Both the position numbers and the translations under genes were made by a program. The notes beneath the pieces are model-generated. The model ran no database searches, had not been told where the DNA came from, and saw nothing but the letters and a program-made list of their open reading frames with translations. A stretch of 64,000 nt of DNA from Dicaeum eximium. Taxonomy: Eukaryota; Chordata; Aves; Passeriformes; Dicaeidae. Each line of letters starts with the position of its first letter. Position 1 is the first letter of the stretch. Location of the stretch: the NCBI GenBank assembly GCA_013396995.1, contig VWZP01004511.1, positions 62,001 through 126,000 on the forward strand, in the 5' to 3' direction. This document shows, piece by piece, positions 44,186 to 55,165 of this stretch.

Positions 44186-44339
44186 TGCTGCCCACAGCGG
44201 GTTCTGGGTCAGGGCAGGTCCAGCTCTTTCCCACCAATCCCCCAAATCCTTCTCCCAGAGCTGCTCCAGCCTGGATCGATCCTGACCTGGTCCCTGTTGA
44301 TCCCTTGCCCATCCTGCCTCTGGATCCTCCCTCCCGTTC

Positions 44340-44541
44340 CTCCGGAGCGAGCAGCGCTTCCAATCCCTTCCCAAAGCGCAGCAGGGATGAGGGAAGAGCT
44401 GGATTTCCTCGGCGGGCGGCAGGCGGAGTTTTTAAAGCGAGGCAGAGCACGCAGTGCCGGGGCAAGGTGTGAACAAGTGTGTTGGTGGGCGCTGGGAGGA
44501 GCCAGCGGTGCTGGAGGAGGCGGGAACGCTGCCGGGAGCTG
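44340..44541. other. CpG-rich patch running into an assembly gap
   Basis: Dense CG (GGAGCGAGCAGCGC, CTCGGCGGGCGGCAGGCGG, GGAACGCTGCCGGGAGC) ends directly at the N run. A CpG island may extend into missing sequence. Confidence 0.42.
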
Positions 44542-44682
44542 NNNNNNNNNNNNNNNNNNNNNNNNNNNNNNNNNNNNNNNNNNNNNNNNNNNNNNNNNNN
44601 NNNNNNNNNNNNNNNNNNNNNNNNNNNNNNNNNNNNNNNNNNNNNNNNNNNNNNNNNNNNNNNNNNNNNNNNNNNNNNNNNN
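44542..44682. other. Assembly gap (141 N)
   Basis: A run of N between CpG-rich DNA and the first visible unit of an 18-bp array. The missing DNA is probably additional array copies or GC-rich sequence. Confidence 0.98.
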
Positions 44683-44890
44683 GAGCTGGTACCTGGAATG
44701 GGAGCTGGTACCTGGAATCAGAACTGGTACCTGGAATGGGAGCTGGTACCTGGAATGGGAGCTGGTACCTGGAATCAGAACTGGTACCTGGAATGGGAGC
44801 TGGTACCTGGAATGGGAGCTGGTACCTGGAATGGGAGCTGGTACCTGGAATTGGAGCTGGTACCTGGAATCAGAGCTGGTACCTGGAATT
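44683..44890. repeat. 18-bp x ~11.5 minisatellite abutting the gap
   Basis: Units GAGCTGGTACCTGGAATG and GAACTGGTACCTGGAATC alternate with GGAATGGGAGC variants. Each unit contains GGTACC. The 18-bp period is a multiple of three, so all frames remain open and give Trp/Tyr/Leu-repeat pseudo-proteins on both strands. Confidence 0.97.
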
Positions 44891-44929
44891 ACCGCGCCTG
44901 CCGGACCGGGAGGCTGCCGGAGAGAACCC

Positions 44930-45330
44930 CGGGCTTGTAATTGCGGCGCAGTAACGAGGAGCTGGGGAGCGGGGCTGATAAGCAGGTAGAGATAATAAAC
45001 TAATGAGAGGAGGGCCGGAGCGTGTCTGAGGAGAGGCTGAGGAAGCTGCGGGGATCGCGCAGGGAGGAAGCGTGGGCCAGGAAACGGCCACGGAGAGCTC
45101 GGGAAAGATGGATGGCACGAACGGAGCACTTAATGCTGATAATAATTGGAGCTTGAGGGTGTGCTTAGTATATGAATAAAGTAATTAACCAATTAAAAAT
45201 GCACAGGAGACGCATGATGGAAAATGATAACCAACAGGAAAATGATGGATGCCCTGCACGGGGAGCTGGAACGTCCACGGCGTTATCAGGGATAGGTCTG
45301 AGCATTCCCGATGCTGGCACGTGCAGACCC
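44930..45330. promoter_or_regulatory. Candidate conserved non-coding block
   Basis: Repeat-free AT-rich core at about 45125-45245: GCACTTAATGCTGATAATAA, TATGAATAAAGTAATTAACC and CAATTAAAAATGCACAGG, preceded by CpG-containing sequence. Dense homeodomain-type words. Confidence 0.47.
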
Positions 45331-46114
45331 ACCGCGTGCTCTTTGATCACTGCTGGCCCTGCCACCTGCTGAGCTGCCTGGGTGACAAATTGCCTGGAAT
45401 TAATCCGACCCCCCCTGTTTGCGAGGAGCAGGCTCAGGGAAATGTGTGGAATCCACACGGGCTGGCTCGGGAATGCCCGAGCATGTGGCAGAGCCCTGAG
45501 GGGCAGCTGCTGTCCAGGGACAAGGAGGAGCAGCCAGCACCGGGTGGCACATGGAGAAGCCCACAGATGAGCCAGGGGGGTGAATCTGGTGGTTCACGAT
45601 TGGATTTTCCTTTGTTGGTGCCTTTTTTTAAGACCACAGACAGCACCAGCCACAAAAATGAAGATTTTACTAACTGTCAGTGCCTTATTTTGAATGCAAC
45701 AGCAACAATCTGCATCCCCTGAGTTTGTATTTCTGGTTTTATGGTGATAATTTCCTTTCTTTTCCAGATCCAGCCCGCTGAGAATTAGTGTGGAGTCAGC
45801 CAGGGCTTGTCCTGCAGGACCCTCCATTTGTGGAAAAGCTGGGAAAGTCTCAGGAAAGAAGGTGAATCTTTGTGGGACAGATTTAAAAGTCTGGATGCCA
45901 GACTGGAGAACCACATTTCCCTGTCCCTGTATCCCTGCTTCAGCTCTCTCATCTATAGCCAGGAATTCCTGGGCACTGGATATTTCACTGCTGATTTCTG
46001 AGGGGTCCCTCATCTCCTGGATCTGACTGAGACCTGGAATTGCTGAAGGCTGAGCAGTTGTGGAGTCACTGGGAGCTTTGCTCTGAATGAACAAGCTGTC
46101 CTTAGAAAAATTCT
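45331..46114. other. Non-coding stretch, nothing recognised
   Basis: No repeat family or exon was recognised. Confidence 0.5.
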
Positions 46115-46240
46115 CCCACAAGAAAAAAAAAACAACCCAAAAAAACCCCCCAAAACCAAAAAACAACCAAACAACAACAACAACAACAAAACAAACAAAA
46201 AAATCAACAACAAAAAACCCCAAGAAACAAAAAACCCCTC
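46115..46240. repeat. A-rich low-complexity tract
   Basis: Runs of A broken by C, including (AAC)n near 46170-46190 (ACAACAACAACAACAAC). On the minus strand it forms a hydrophobic Phe/Val/Leu pseudo-peptide, which is not a membrane protein. Confidence 0.93.
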
Positions 46241-48639
46241 CAATAACATGAAAGTAAAGCCAAACAGGGACCAGGTGCGTGGAGCTGGGTATCTCACACT
46301 AATGGATCCACTTAATCTCCATAAAGCCCTTCACGATGCAGAGCCCTGTGCAAATGAGTTCCTGAGGATCCCAGAGCGACGGGTTTGGGAGAGGAGCAGG
46401 TGAGGACATCCCCACTTCTGGGCTGGCTGCAGCCTGGGACAGTAAATTAAGCACTTGCTGCATGAAAATGAGGAAAAAACCAAAAATAGGAGCTCACTTA
46501 AGAGCTCCACTCCTGCAGGCAGCCGGGCTTTGAGCTGGTTTGAAACCTGCCTGCTCCTCATGGGGTTTGCTCCATATTTGGGGTGTGTTTGCCTTGATGT
46601 CAGCAGCCAAATCCTGCTTGATCCCAGCTGCATCCCTGCCATGGAATGGGGAGAGCAGGACAAGCCCCATCTCCCTTCAGGGCATCACTGGGAATGGGGT
46701 GAGCAAGGTTCCAGCTGATGGATGCTTGGCCAGTCTGGATTGGAGCTCTCAGGATTTTATTTTTGATGAAAAGGGGAGATTAGAGCACAGGACAGAAGGG
46801 CTGTGGCTTCTCCAGCAATGAAATATCTTGGGAAATACAATAAATGTGCATTAAGCTGCTATAATATATACACATATCCTTGCTTTTCTAGGCCTAATCC
46901 AGCTGCAGCCCGCGTTTCCTGCTGGACCTGAGCCTCTGAAGGTGCTGGAGCTGAGCTGTGTCCCAGGAGGGCAGTGCTTGGCATGCAAGGAGGGCAAACT
47001 TTCCCTCAAACCTGCCTGGAGAGGAGGAACAGCCAGGCTGCCATTCCCAGGGGAACTGAGGAGAGCATCCACCTTATTCCTTCTCACCCTTTTCACTCTG
47101 TTCTCTCACCCATCATCTCCCTGTAACTCCCTTCATCTCTCCTTCCCTCCTGCCCTTTTTTCTCCATGGAGGTGACCAAATTAGAGACTCTGTTTCAACC
47201 CCCCCACGTCTTCTCTCAATATGACCTGAATAATTTTTATGATTTTATTTCTAAATAATCAGTTTCCCTCTGCCCAGTGGGGGCTGTGGGGTGACCCCAG
47301 GCCACGTAGGACTCCAAAGGACCCTCCACATCAGCTAAAAAATGGGATTCTTCTTGATTAAATGCTGCAAGTCCATCTGCCACTGCAGAAAACACTTCCC
47401 TGCCCTGCCAGTGAATGAGTTTGGTTGGAATAAATGAGTGGGAATCCACAGCTTCAGAGTGTGCTGCAGATATTAAATCCCATTGTTCCATGCAGCACTG
47501 GGAAGCTCTTGGATGCTCCAGTGCCAGGCACAGCATGAGCACAAACTGGGAGCAAACAGCTCCTTCCTGCAAGCAGGCAGGAGCAGCTTAATGGAATTCT
47601 GTTCCTGGCAGAGAGGAAGTCAGCCCGACCCCCTCATTTTCCCTGCCTTGAATGAGTTTGAGATCTGTGTTATTGAAAGGAGAAAGAAAGAAACCAAAAA
47701 CAAACCCTCGAGTTGAAGAGTAGAGGTTTGTGTTCCCATCCTGATTCAGAAAATTGCTTGAGAACACACTTCACTTCCAACCTCTCATTCCCACTGCTGC
47801 TTTGTTTTAGAGGGATTCAGGCCCTGATCCAAGGGGAAAAAAATCCTGTGCAGATCTGGAGCGGGGCTGGAAGAAAGATTGCATTTCTCATACAAAATCC
47901 TCCTTCAAGTTGCCCTGAGCAGGAAGATTCCTCTACTCCTTCAGCCGATGCTAAAATGGCTCTTTTCCCCTGACAAATCCCAAAATCTCCTTATCCCTGT
48001 GGAGCAGGGCAGTGCTGGGGGATCCAGCAGGATCAGGACATCCTTTGGATCCTCTCTGCAGCCACACAAACTCTTCCCTTGATGGTGATGTGATGCCAGG
48101 GAAGGTGGGCTCCTGCCTGGCATTCCTGCTGGGAAGCACAGCACGGGTGCTGGGTGCTGCACTTCCAGGTGTGGCTCCACAATGAGCCGTGTGTGGGATT
48201 ATTTGGGATAACACAATTCCACTGTTAATGTTAATAACAGCCATGAACGTTCCTGCAAAGGATGACGAGCTCTGAAAGGCTCAGAAAGGTTTTGTGGGAT
48301 CCCTGGTTCCTGCACAGGCTCGGGTCAGCCACATCCCCCCATCCCAGCGTGCCCTTGGGTAGCGGGTACGGAGCCTTTCCCTGCAAATCACCCCACAGCC
48401 GCTCCTTTCCCAGTTTCCATCCCTTTCCTGGATTCAGAGGATTCAGCACAAGGACGGAGCACCGAGGGCACCTCGTTTTGCATGTTCTGGGGCACCTCTC
48501 GCTCCCTCCAGGAGGAATTCCTGCCCCTGCTCCTCTCCTGCACTTTCCGAGGGAGCGGCAGATCCCGAGCATCTCCCGCTGCAGCCTCATCCCCCCCACG
48601 GGCACGGTGGCCAAGTGGTTCCCACGGCGGCCAGCCCTG
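46241..48639. other. Non-coding stretch with one AT-rich island
   Basis: No CR1 was recognised in this long interval. An AT-rich island at about 47170-47270 (CTGAATAATTTTTATGATTT, CTAAATAATCAGTTTCCC) resembles the candidate blocks. The rest shows nothing recognisable. Confidence 0.4.
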
Positions 48640-48900
48640 CGAGGAGGAGCCGATTAAAAATCTCCATTGTGAAAAAAATGTCAATATTTACATTCTTCCA
48701 GTGAAGTTGTTCTTTTCCCGACTTTCTCCCAGAAGTGCCTGTTAGAGTGTTTTGAAAAGCCACGGACCTAAGAGCAACACAACCCGCGACTGACAGAATT
48801 AATAAAAGAGAGGCTGGGACTTAAGAAAATAAGATGATATTAACAAGATAATTATCTCTCATCAAATTAGTCCAGAGGGAGCCGAGCCAAGCTGCACTCA
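48640..48900. promoter_or_regulatory. Candidate conserved non-coding block with a GATA palindrome
   Basis: Repeat-free AT-rich DNA. At 48846-48857 AGATAATTATCT is a perfect 12-bp palindrome joining two GATA sites to a central TAATTA homeodomain word. Also GAATTAATAAAAGAGAG, GACTTAAGAAAATAAGATG and CATCAAATTAG. Leads into a CpG-rich patch. Confidence 0.5.
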
Positions 48901-49130
48901 GTAGCCTGGAAGGGAAGGAACTGGCAGGGGAAGCGATTTGTGTAACAACAATAGGAGCACTCTGCCCTCGCGGAGGAAAGGGCTGCGAGCAGCGAGACTC
49001 CGCCGCGATAAGCGCCTCGGAAATGCAGATACAGGGAACCTTTTGTCTGCGGAGCTGCCAGCGCTTTCCAGGGAAGCGCCGCGGCTCCGCAGCCCGCTGA
49101 GGGAGCTGGGACCTGGGGAAAGAGCCGGGG
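48901..49130. other. CpG-rich patch
   Basis: CG-dense sequence (CTCCGCCGCGATAAGCGCC, GCGCCGCGGCTCCGCAGCC) immediately right of the GATA-palindrome block. A CpG-island promoter is possible but no coding first exon is recognised. Confidence 0.42.
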
Positions 49131-50144
49131 AAGGAGCAGGGACCCCGGAGCGGCTGTGCCACCAGGGATGTGCCATCGGCTGTGCCCCATCCACCCTCAC
49201 ACAACTTCCCCCTGCTCTCCGCTCCTTCCCTGCATTTTCCCATCCGCTCCCTGAATCCCACTGAATTTGCTTCCATCCTGCGCCGCTCTGGATTTAACCC
49301 GGATTCAGCCTCGCTGGAGAGCTCGCACTGACCCCATCTCTTCTTTCATCTCCTCCTTTTGCCACCACAAAACGAGGGGGTAGAAATCCCGTGCGAACGC
49401 GCCCTGGAGCTGAACATGCCGGGGGCAATTTGGGAAAAGCTCTCCCGGGAAATTCGGCAGCGGGAGCGGGTCCAGCCGCCCCGTGTGCCCTGCCCAGAGC
49501 AGTACCAGCAGCCTGGAAGTCAAGGGGCAAATCCCAGCAGACAGCTCAGAGCGATTTCTATCCCAACACCCAAATATTTTCCAGGATTGGACCCTAAATC
49601 TTCTCCTGGGGGAAATCCCTGCCCGGAGCTACCCCCTCGCTCCACCTACGAATCTGTGGGAGTTCATAAACACTCGGTTCTCTCCGTGTTCTCAGGCTCT
49701 CCAAGGCATGTGTTTGTCATTACCGAGCTGCGTTTGGGGCGGTTTAAGTCGCTTTATTTCCATTCTTTGTCGCTGTTTGTGTGGCAGCCGCGTCTCTGGA
49801 AGCACAAAGCCCCTCGAGGCTTTTGGTGTGCTCGGTTTCGTCACCTCCCTCGGAGCCTGTGCCTTTGTGCGCTCCCCTAGATGGCAACTTAAGACAAGCG
49901 TTTATCCAGCCGGGAGTGGCTCGGGAGCACCGCCTGGGCACAAAGGCGTGGGATGGAGCAGGGGATGGCCGGAATTTTGATGAGCTCATCCCGGTGCTGT
50001 CGGGGACCAGACCAGCGCCAGGCTGAGTGAAACCTTCTCTGAGGGTTTCTTTGAGTCTCTGCCCATTTTGCTGCGCTGGGGATGTCACAGAGCCACAAAC
50101 TCAGCGATGGCTTTGTTGTGTTCAGTCAGGGAGTGGGAAATCAC
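49131..50144. other. Non-coding stretch, moderately CpG-rich
   Basis: A 173-codon plus frame (49359-49880) begins in CpG-containing sequence but shows no recognisable domain and overlaps other frames, so it is not called. Confidence 0.42.
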
Positions 50145-50401
50145 GGGATCATGGAATCCCAGACTGGGTCAGGTTGGGAGGGGTTCATCTGGTGCCACCT
50201 CCCTGCTCCAGCAGGGCCATCCCAGAGCTCAGGGCACAGCAGGGTGTGCACACAGCTCTGCAAGATCCCCAGGGAGGGACACTCCACAGCCTCTCTGCAC
50301 CATCTGCTCAGGGCTGGGCACTGCCCAGGGCAGAAGTTCTGCCTCCTGTGCAGGGGCAAATCCTGGGCTCAGCCCCTGCCCCTGGCTCTGGTGCCATTGC
50401 T
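50145..50401 (-). mobile_element. CR1 LINE 3' fragment, near-identical to the 30-kb copy
   Basis: It starts with the antisense 3' end GGGATCATGGAATCCCAGAC and GGTCAGGTTGGGAGGGGTTC, which the 30-kb copy lacks. From 50190 to 50401 it matches 30091-30302 over 212 bp with one visible difference (A at 50359 against G at 30260). Similarity stops abruptly at GCCATTGCT. Confidence 0.92.
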
Positions 50402-50789
50402 TGGACGCTTCCGAGATCCAGACCTGGCTATGCTCCTGCTCTGAACTTCCCAGAGCTGCCCTCACATGCCAGCCTTGGCTCCTGCAGGCATTGGGAGGTG
50501 TGAGGTGTCCCCTTGTCCCATGGCAGGTCCCATGGGACTTTCTAATCTCATCCCTGCTGGCTCAGTCTCCCCTTGCTCTACCCACCCGCTCTTTCCTCTC
50601 CTGCTCATCCCTATCCTGCCCTTCCCTGAGCTGAGGATCCTGCAGGAGGAGTTGTGGGGCTCCACTTTGGAGCAGTTCCCAGAAATGTCCAGAAAATGGG
50701 GCACAGCTGGTTTTTCCAGGTAGACCCTGGACCTACAGAGCAACAGCCTCGAGGCCGCTGTTCAAATGATGAGGTTTGTGCAGGTCCTC
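50402..50789. other. Non-coding stretch, nothing recognised
   Basis: GC-rich sequence between a CR1 and the 30-bp array. Nothing recognised. Confidence 0.5.
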
Positions 50790-51055
50790 ATTGGCAATTC
50801 AGGGATCAGAGGGATCCTTACTGAGAATTCAGGGATTAGAGGGATCCCCACAGAGAACTGAGGGATCAGAGGGATTTCCACTGGGAATTCAGGGACCAGA
50901 GGGATTCTCACTCTGAATTTAGGGATCAGAGGGATTTCCACTGGGAATTCAGGGACCAGAGGGATTCTCACTGGGAATTCAGGGACCAGAGGGATTCTCA
51001 CTGGGAATTCAGGGACCAGAGGGATTCTCATTGGGATCAGAGGGATCAGAGGGAT
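50790..51055. repeat. 30-bp x ~9 minisatellite
   Basis: Units read AATTCAGGGACCAGAGGGAT then TCTCACTGGG (or CCTTACTGAG, TTCCACTGGG). Rightmost copies are nearly identical and left ones more diverged, suggesting growth from the right. The period is a multiple of three, which explains the long Ile/Pro/Glu/Phe minus frame. Confidence 0.96.
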
Positions 51056-51460
51056 CCATGCCCTCACCAAGCAGCAGGAGAGGGTGACAGACTCAGGGCA
51101 GCCCCTCTGTGGGGACACACAGGCAGGGTGGTGGGGACAGTGCCAGATGTTGTCCAGCTGCAGAAAGGCAGCCCCAGCTCAAGGTGTCACCCCCCAGGTG
51201 CCCAGGGCTACCACGCTGGCCTGGGGTCACCACCCGAGAGCCACCCAGTGCCACCACCTGGGAGCAGGGACCCAGTGCCACCAATCTGTTGTGACCACAG
51301 CTGTGAGCCCCACGGAGCATCCTGGTAAATACATGGATGCTGAGGAGGGAATGAATGAGGAAATGAGTGAATAAGAGTTTTGGCTTCTCCTGGCTCTGGA
51401 GGAAGCCGTGCTCTCCCCGAGCGCCAGCCTGCCCAGGGCTGCCAAGTGCAAAGCCATCTG
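51056..51460. other. Non-coding stretch, GC-rich
   Basis: A loose CCCAGTGCCACCA repetition near 51243-51285 is the only structure noticed. Confidence 0.4.
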
Positions 51461-51482
51461 AAAAAAAAAAAAAAAAAAAAAA
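51461..51482. repeat. Poly(A) run (~22 bp)
   Basis: An uninterrupted A run followed by CAACAGGG. It could be a retroposed-transcript tail, but no matching gene body was identified to its left and no target-site duplication is evident. Confidence 0.9.
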
Positions 51483-52879
51483 CAACAGGGAAAACGACTC
51501 AGTGAGCTAGAAAATGCCTGGGCTGTTGTGTGAAATTCCTCTGCACCAGCCCTGTCACTCCTCCTCAGCCTTGCACCGGCTCTCCCTTTGATGGGCATCT
51601 CTGGGTGTAATTAAAGGTGACAGAGTGCTGGGGACACAAAGGGGTGGGGCTCCGGGGGTGGCACCCTGGCCACCTCGGTGCTGCCGCTGTCCCTTCGCTT
51701 TGTCTCCTGGAGAGCTGCCAGCCACTTGCCCCCGAGATCACAGCCAGGGCAAGAGGCAAAATGTTTGGTGCCACTTCCAATTAGTAAATTATTTTATCTC
51801 CTGGGTCCTGGCTCCAAATCTGTTATGGCGGCTGGGAAATGCCTCCTGTGGCGGAGGAGATGGATGCACAGGAGATTTTTTTAATTTGAAGGAGGGATGG
51901 AACATCCTGCTCCTAAGCCAAAGTGTGCTCCAATCCCTTCCCTGCGTGTGCTGCAGCCCCCAGCCCCTCTGGGATACTGGGAGCACTGGGAAACCTGCGT
52001 GCCGGGGCGGGGTTTGTGTGTTAGTGGGACGTGTGGGTAATGATCCCATTCCACAGGAACTGCTCCCGGCTCCCCACAGAGAAATCCGACCTGACACGGG
52101 GAGCCCGCACCGGGAGAGCCCCCCCAGAGCTCTGGGAGACAGAGACACGTCCTGGAATTGCTGGGGGGAGCAGAGCCTGGCACGGAGCCTGGATCTGCAT
52201 CTCCTGATGGGAAAGGGGTTTAGCTCATGGAATTTTCCACCTGGGCCTCCCCTCTGAGCCCCGGGCAGCACTGACCCCAGACCATGGAGAAAAGGAACAA
52301 GAACAAATTCCAGAGGGTAAAGGGGGTGTTTATCCAGAGGTTTAGATGTGTGGGGTGAGGAGATGGAGGTGTGAGAGGGCAGGGAATGGGGCTGGAGCTG
52401 CCGCTGGAGCTGCCAGGAGGGTCTCAGGTGGTCTTGGCCCCCTTTGCAGCCCCCCACAGCCCCACCTTTCTCTCTCCTGCCATTGCAAACACTCCTCTGG
52501 CCCTACAAATGCCCCAGGCTGACCCCACCACCCCTCAAAATCCTGGTTTTCCAGCTCCCAGGACCACCAGAGCTCCAACACCATGTGCCAGGCCCAGGCT
52601 CAGCAGTGACAAGTGCCTGCCTTGGTGCAAAGCTCAACTGCAGAGCCCAGAGAGCAAATCTCTTAGGGAAAACCCAGAAAGGAAGGACTGAGGCCATTTC
52701 CTGCTTGATAAAAAAGTTGCCGAAGGTCTTAGAGCACATTCCAGGTTCACGGCAGAGTTTTGGCACCTTAAAGTGGCTGCTGAGACCCGTCAGGGGCCCA
52801 CAGCTCCTGGGAACTGTGCAGAGGCTCCCTGGAGCAGAGACAAGGCTCTGCACAGAGCCTTAAACACATTGAAATGAGT
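51483..52879. other. Non-coding stretch with one AT-rich island
   Basis: An island at about 51775-51895 (TTCCAATTAGTAAATTATTT, GTTATGGCGGCTGGG, GATTTTTTTAATTTGAAGG) resembles the candidate regulatory blocks. The rest shows no repeat or exon. Confidence 0.38.
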
Positions 52880-53040
52880 GGCAAAGATAAAAGAGCAGAG
52901 ATAAGCGATAAGAACTCACAGATGACAGCAGCACAATCTTCAGAGCTGCAGCAGGAGCAGGAAAAATGGCCATATTCAAATTCCAGGAGTATTATCTGGG
53001 AAAACAAGGAGTAATTACTCTGGCAGGAGATAACTCTCCC
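52880..53040. promoter_or_regulatory. GATA-site cluster
   Basis: Five GATA-type words in 150 bp: AGATAA (52885-52890), AGATAAG (52899-52905), GATAAG (52907-52912), TTATCT (52992-52997) and AGATAA (53028-53033). The first three fall within 28 bp on one strand. Repeat-free context. A GATA-factor bound enhancer is an inference. Confidence 0.45.
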
Positions 53041-53779
53041 TTCCCTCGCCTCGCTCTGCACACTTGAAGGAGGGCTGCGGCTCCGGAGGAAGTTTGGGTG
53101 ACCTGAGAGTGGCATCTCGCACAAAATGAGGCTCAGAGCCCTCCCGGGAACAGGGGCAGAGGCAGGAAGGCTCCACATTCCCCGGAGGTCCCGGGGGTTA
53201 TTCCTGAGCTCGGAGCTGTGTTGATCCAAGATATCTGTGCATTGTTCTCTGCTGGCTGAGACACCCCGCCCTAACCCCGGCAGGGCTCGGCCCTGTCCCG
53301 TCTGCACCTCCATCTCCCCCTGGGATCCTGCTCCCTGCTCTTGGCTGGGATGCCAGCTGGAGCTGGGAAGTGCCAGGGAAGGGTCTATTTTATCACCAGG
53401 GCAAGGCAGCACTTACAGCAAGGAAGGTCCTGTGTGAAAGCTGCTCAAGCCACAGATCCCATCAGTTCCTTTGTGTACATTCCCTGATGGATTTGTGAGC
53501 TGCTGATTTAGGGAATCACCTTCTGGGCTCACCTGTGCAGGGCCACAAAGTCCCACCAGGGCCACCAAGACCTGCCATGCCTGTGTCACACATCAGGACA
53601 TCCCGCAGGAAAGGGTTTTCCATGGTTAGTCCTGCTGCTCCATCCTTCCGTTTGATGTCCCTGGTTCTTCCTCACCACTTAACAAGGAAAACTCGTTCCC
53701 AGGTCATCCTGAGCTCGCTTTTAGCCAGCTCTCCTTTGCTCAGCTCCTTTCCTGAAAGGCCGTTTCATGTCCCCGAGCG
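53041..53779. other. Non-coding stretch, nothing recognised
   Basis: GC-rich sequence with no repeat or exon recognised. Confidence 0.5.
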
Positions 53780-54160
53780 CCTCCATCTCTGTCCTCTGCC
53801 TTTGGAGATCAGAGCGCCGGGAATGCATGGGAATATTCGGGGCACTGGGGCAGAGCAGAGCTTTTCTAACCTCCCGGACTCGGGAATACACCCTCGGCTC
53901 GACCTCTGCCGCTGCAGAACCCGCTGGAGGAGCCTCCTCCACCGTTCCTTTGAGGGCGAATGATGAGAAGCACCAGGACTTACTGGAGTCATTTCTTCCC
54001 GATCCGACGCGGGAAGCCCCGGGAGTGGTTTGGGAGCTCCCGGAGCCAACCCTGTGGCCCATGCAGTTGGGAACGACACGCCGGGGCGAGATGAAAAGCG
54101 TCAGGGTGCATAAAGAGGCAAAGCAGAGCCCTGCCAGTGCGCAGTCATCGCGCTCGGCTG
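53780..54160. other. CpG-rich patch
   Basis: CG-rich sequence (GATCCGACGCGGGAAGCCCC, CGACACGCCGGGGCGAGATG, GCGCAGTCATCGCGCTCGGC) just left of an AT-rich candidate block. Promoter or enhancer-associated island possible. Confidence 0.42.
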
Positions 54161-54290
54161 TCTCCTAATGTCTGCCTTTGAAATGCTAATGCGCTTTTAA
54201 AGTAGGTAATTTTCATGTAACTTCTACCTACAGGACTCAAAGAAGGTGTTTATTACAATCCTGCCTGGCCTGGGGCACAGCTAATGAATT
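54161..54290. promoter_or_regulatory. Candidate conserved non-coding block
   Basis: A short repeat-free AT-rich core between two CpG-rich patches: GAAATGCTAATGCGCTTTTA, AAGTAGGTAATTTTCATGTA and GTGTTTATTACAATCC. Position between CpG islands strengthens a regulatory reading. Confidence 0.47.
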
Positions 54291-55165
54291 CCAGAGCCTT
54301 TCCATGACCGAACTCCAGCCGGGCTGCCCAGCCCGGGATCCTCCCTGCCCTTTGGGCTGGCGTCCTGGCACTCGGCAGGGCTGGCACGACACCTCCGTGC
54401 CCTGCTGAGCCGGGACGCCAGCGCCGGGCTGGGGAGAGGAGGAGGAGGAGCAGGACCAGCCCTCCCTGACCCACAGCCCGGGGGGGTTCTCTGGGCTGAG
54501 CCACTAGCCCTACCGCAAATCCCAGGATCGGTGGAGCCGTGGACGGCTCCACTCATCCCCAAAGCGGGATTTGCATGGCGGATGGCTTGGAAAAGCGGGC
54601 AGCGCCCTGTTTTCCATCCAACAGCAGCTCCATCACAACATTCCCAGAGCGCCATCACAACCCAGGGAATGTTTGAAGGCTGCTCCAAAGGCCGGCTCCC
54701 AGCTCCGAGCTCCATCTGATCGGTGTTTTTCACCGCTGGACACGCCGGGAATGTGCCAGAGCCAGGCCCTGGAGAAGGACAGGAGATGTCATCCCAGAGC
54801 AGCTGGAGCCGAAGCGGCCGGGGCTGCCCAGCAGGTCCTGCAGTGCCGGGAAGCTTTGGGGTGGAGCAGGGCTCCGGCGGGCTCGGCCGGTTCGGGAGGC
54901 ACCGGCGAGGCTTGGCACATGCAAAGAGCCAGCCCCGGGCTCCGTGCGGGATCAAAAACCTGGGAAAATGAGCGTCGGGAAGGTGCCGATGTCCTGCGAG
55001 CAGCCCCTTTGAAGGGGCACTCCCCAGACGGGGACGGGGACAGCTGAGGTTTGCCCGGAGAATCCCACAGCATTCCCGATGCTGTGCATCTCGCAGGGGC
55101 TGAGCCCTCCCCTGCTGCAGCTGAGCCCTCCCCCGCCCTGCAGAGTCAGGCAGCGCTTTCTGGCT
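54291..55165. other. CpG-rich region (~0.9 kb)
   Basis: CG dinucleotides are frequent throughout (AGCCGGGACGCCAGCGCCGG, CGGCGGGCTCGGCCGGTTCG, GACGGGGACGGGGACAGC). A 318-codon minus frame (54281-55237) is what stop-poor GC-rich DNA yields and has no known domain. CpG-island length is plausible, but no transcript is supported. Confidence 0.45.

Noticed and set aside
44012..44989. 325-codon plus and 306-codon minus frames around the gap
   Set aside because: They run through N and an 18-bp array whose period keeps all frames open, and through CR1 sequence.
45594..46223. Minus-strand frame with a hydrophobic Phe/Val-rich start resembling a membrane protein
   Set aside because: The hydrophobic part is the antisense of an A-rich low-complexity tract.
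49359..49880. 173-codon plus frame starting in CpG-containing sequence
   Set aside because: Considered as a first exon, but no domain, no supported start or donor, and overlapping frames are equally open.
50790..51055. Regular 30-bp units considered as a CRISPR array
   Set aside because: There are no unique spacers; the units are contiguous and the genome is a vertebrate.
51461..51482. Poly(A) run as the tail of a processed pseudogene
   Set aside because: No recognisable gene body to the left, no target-site duplication.
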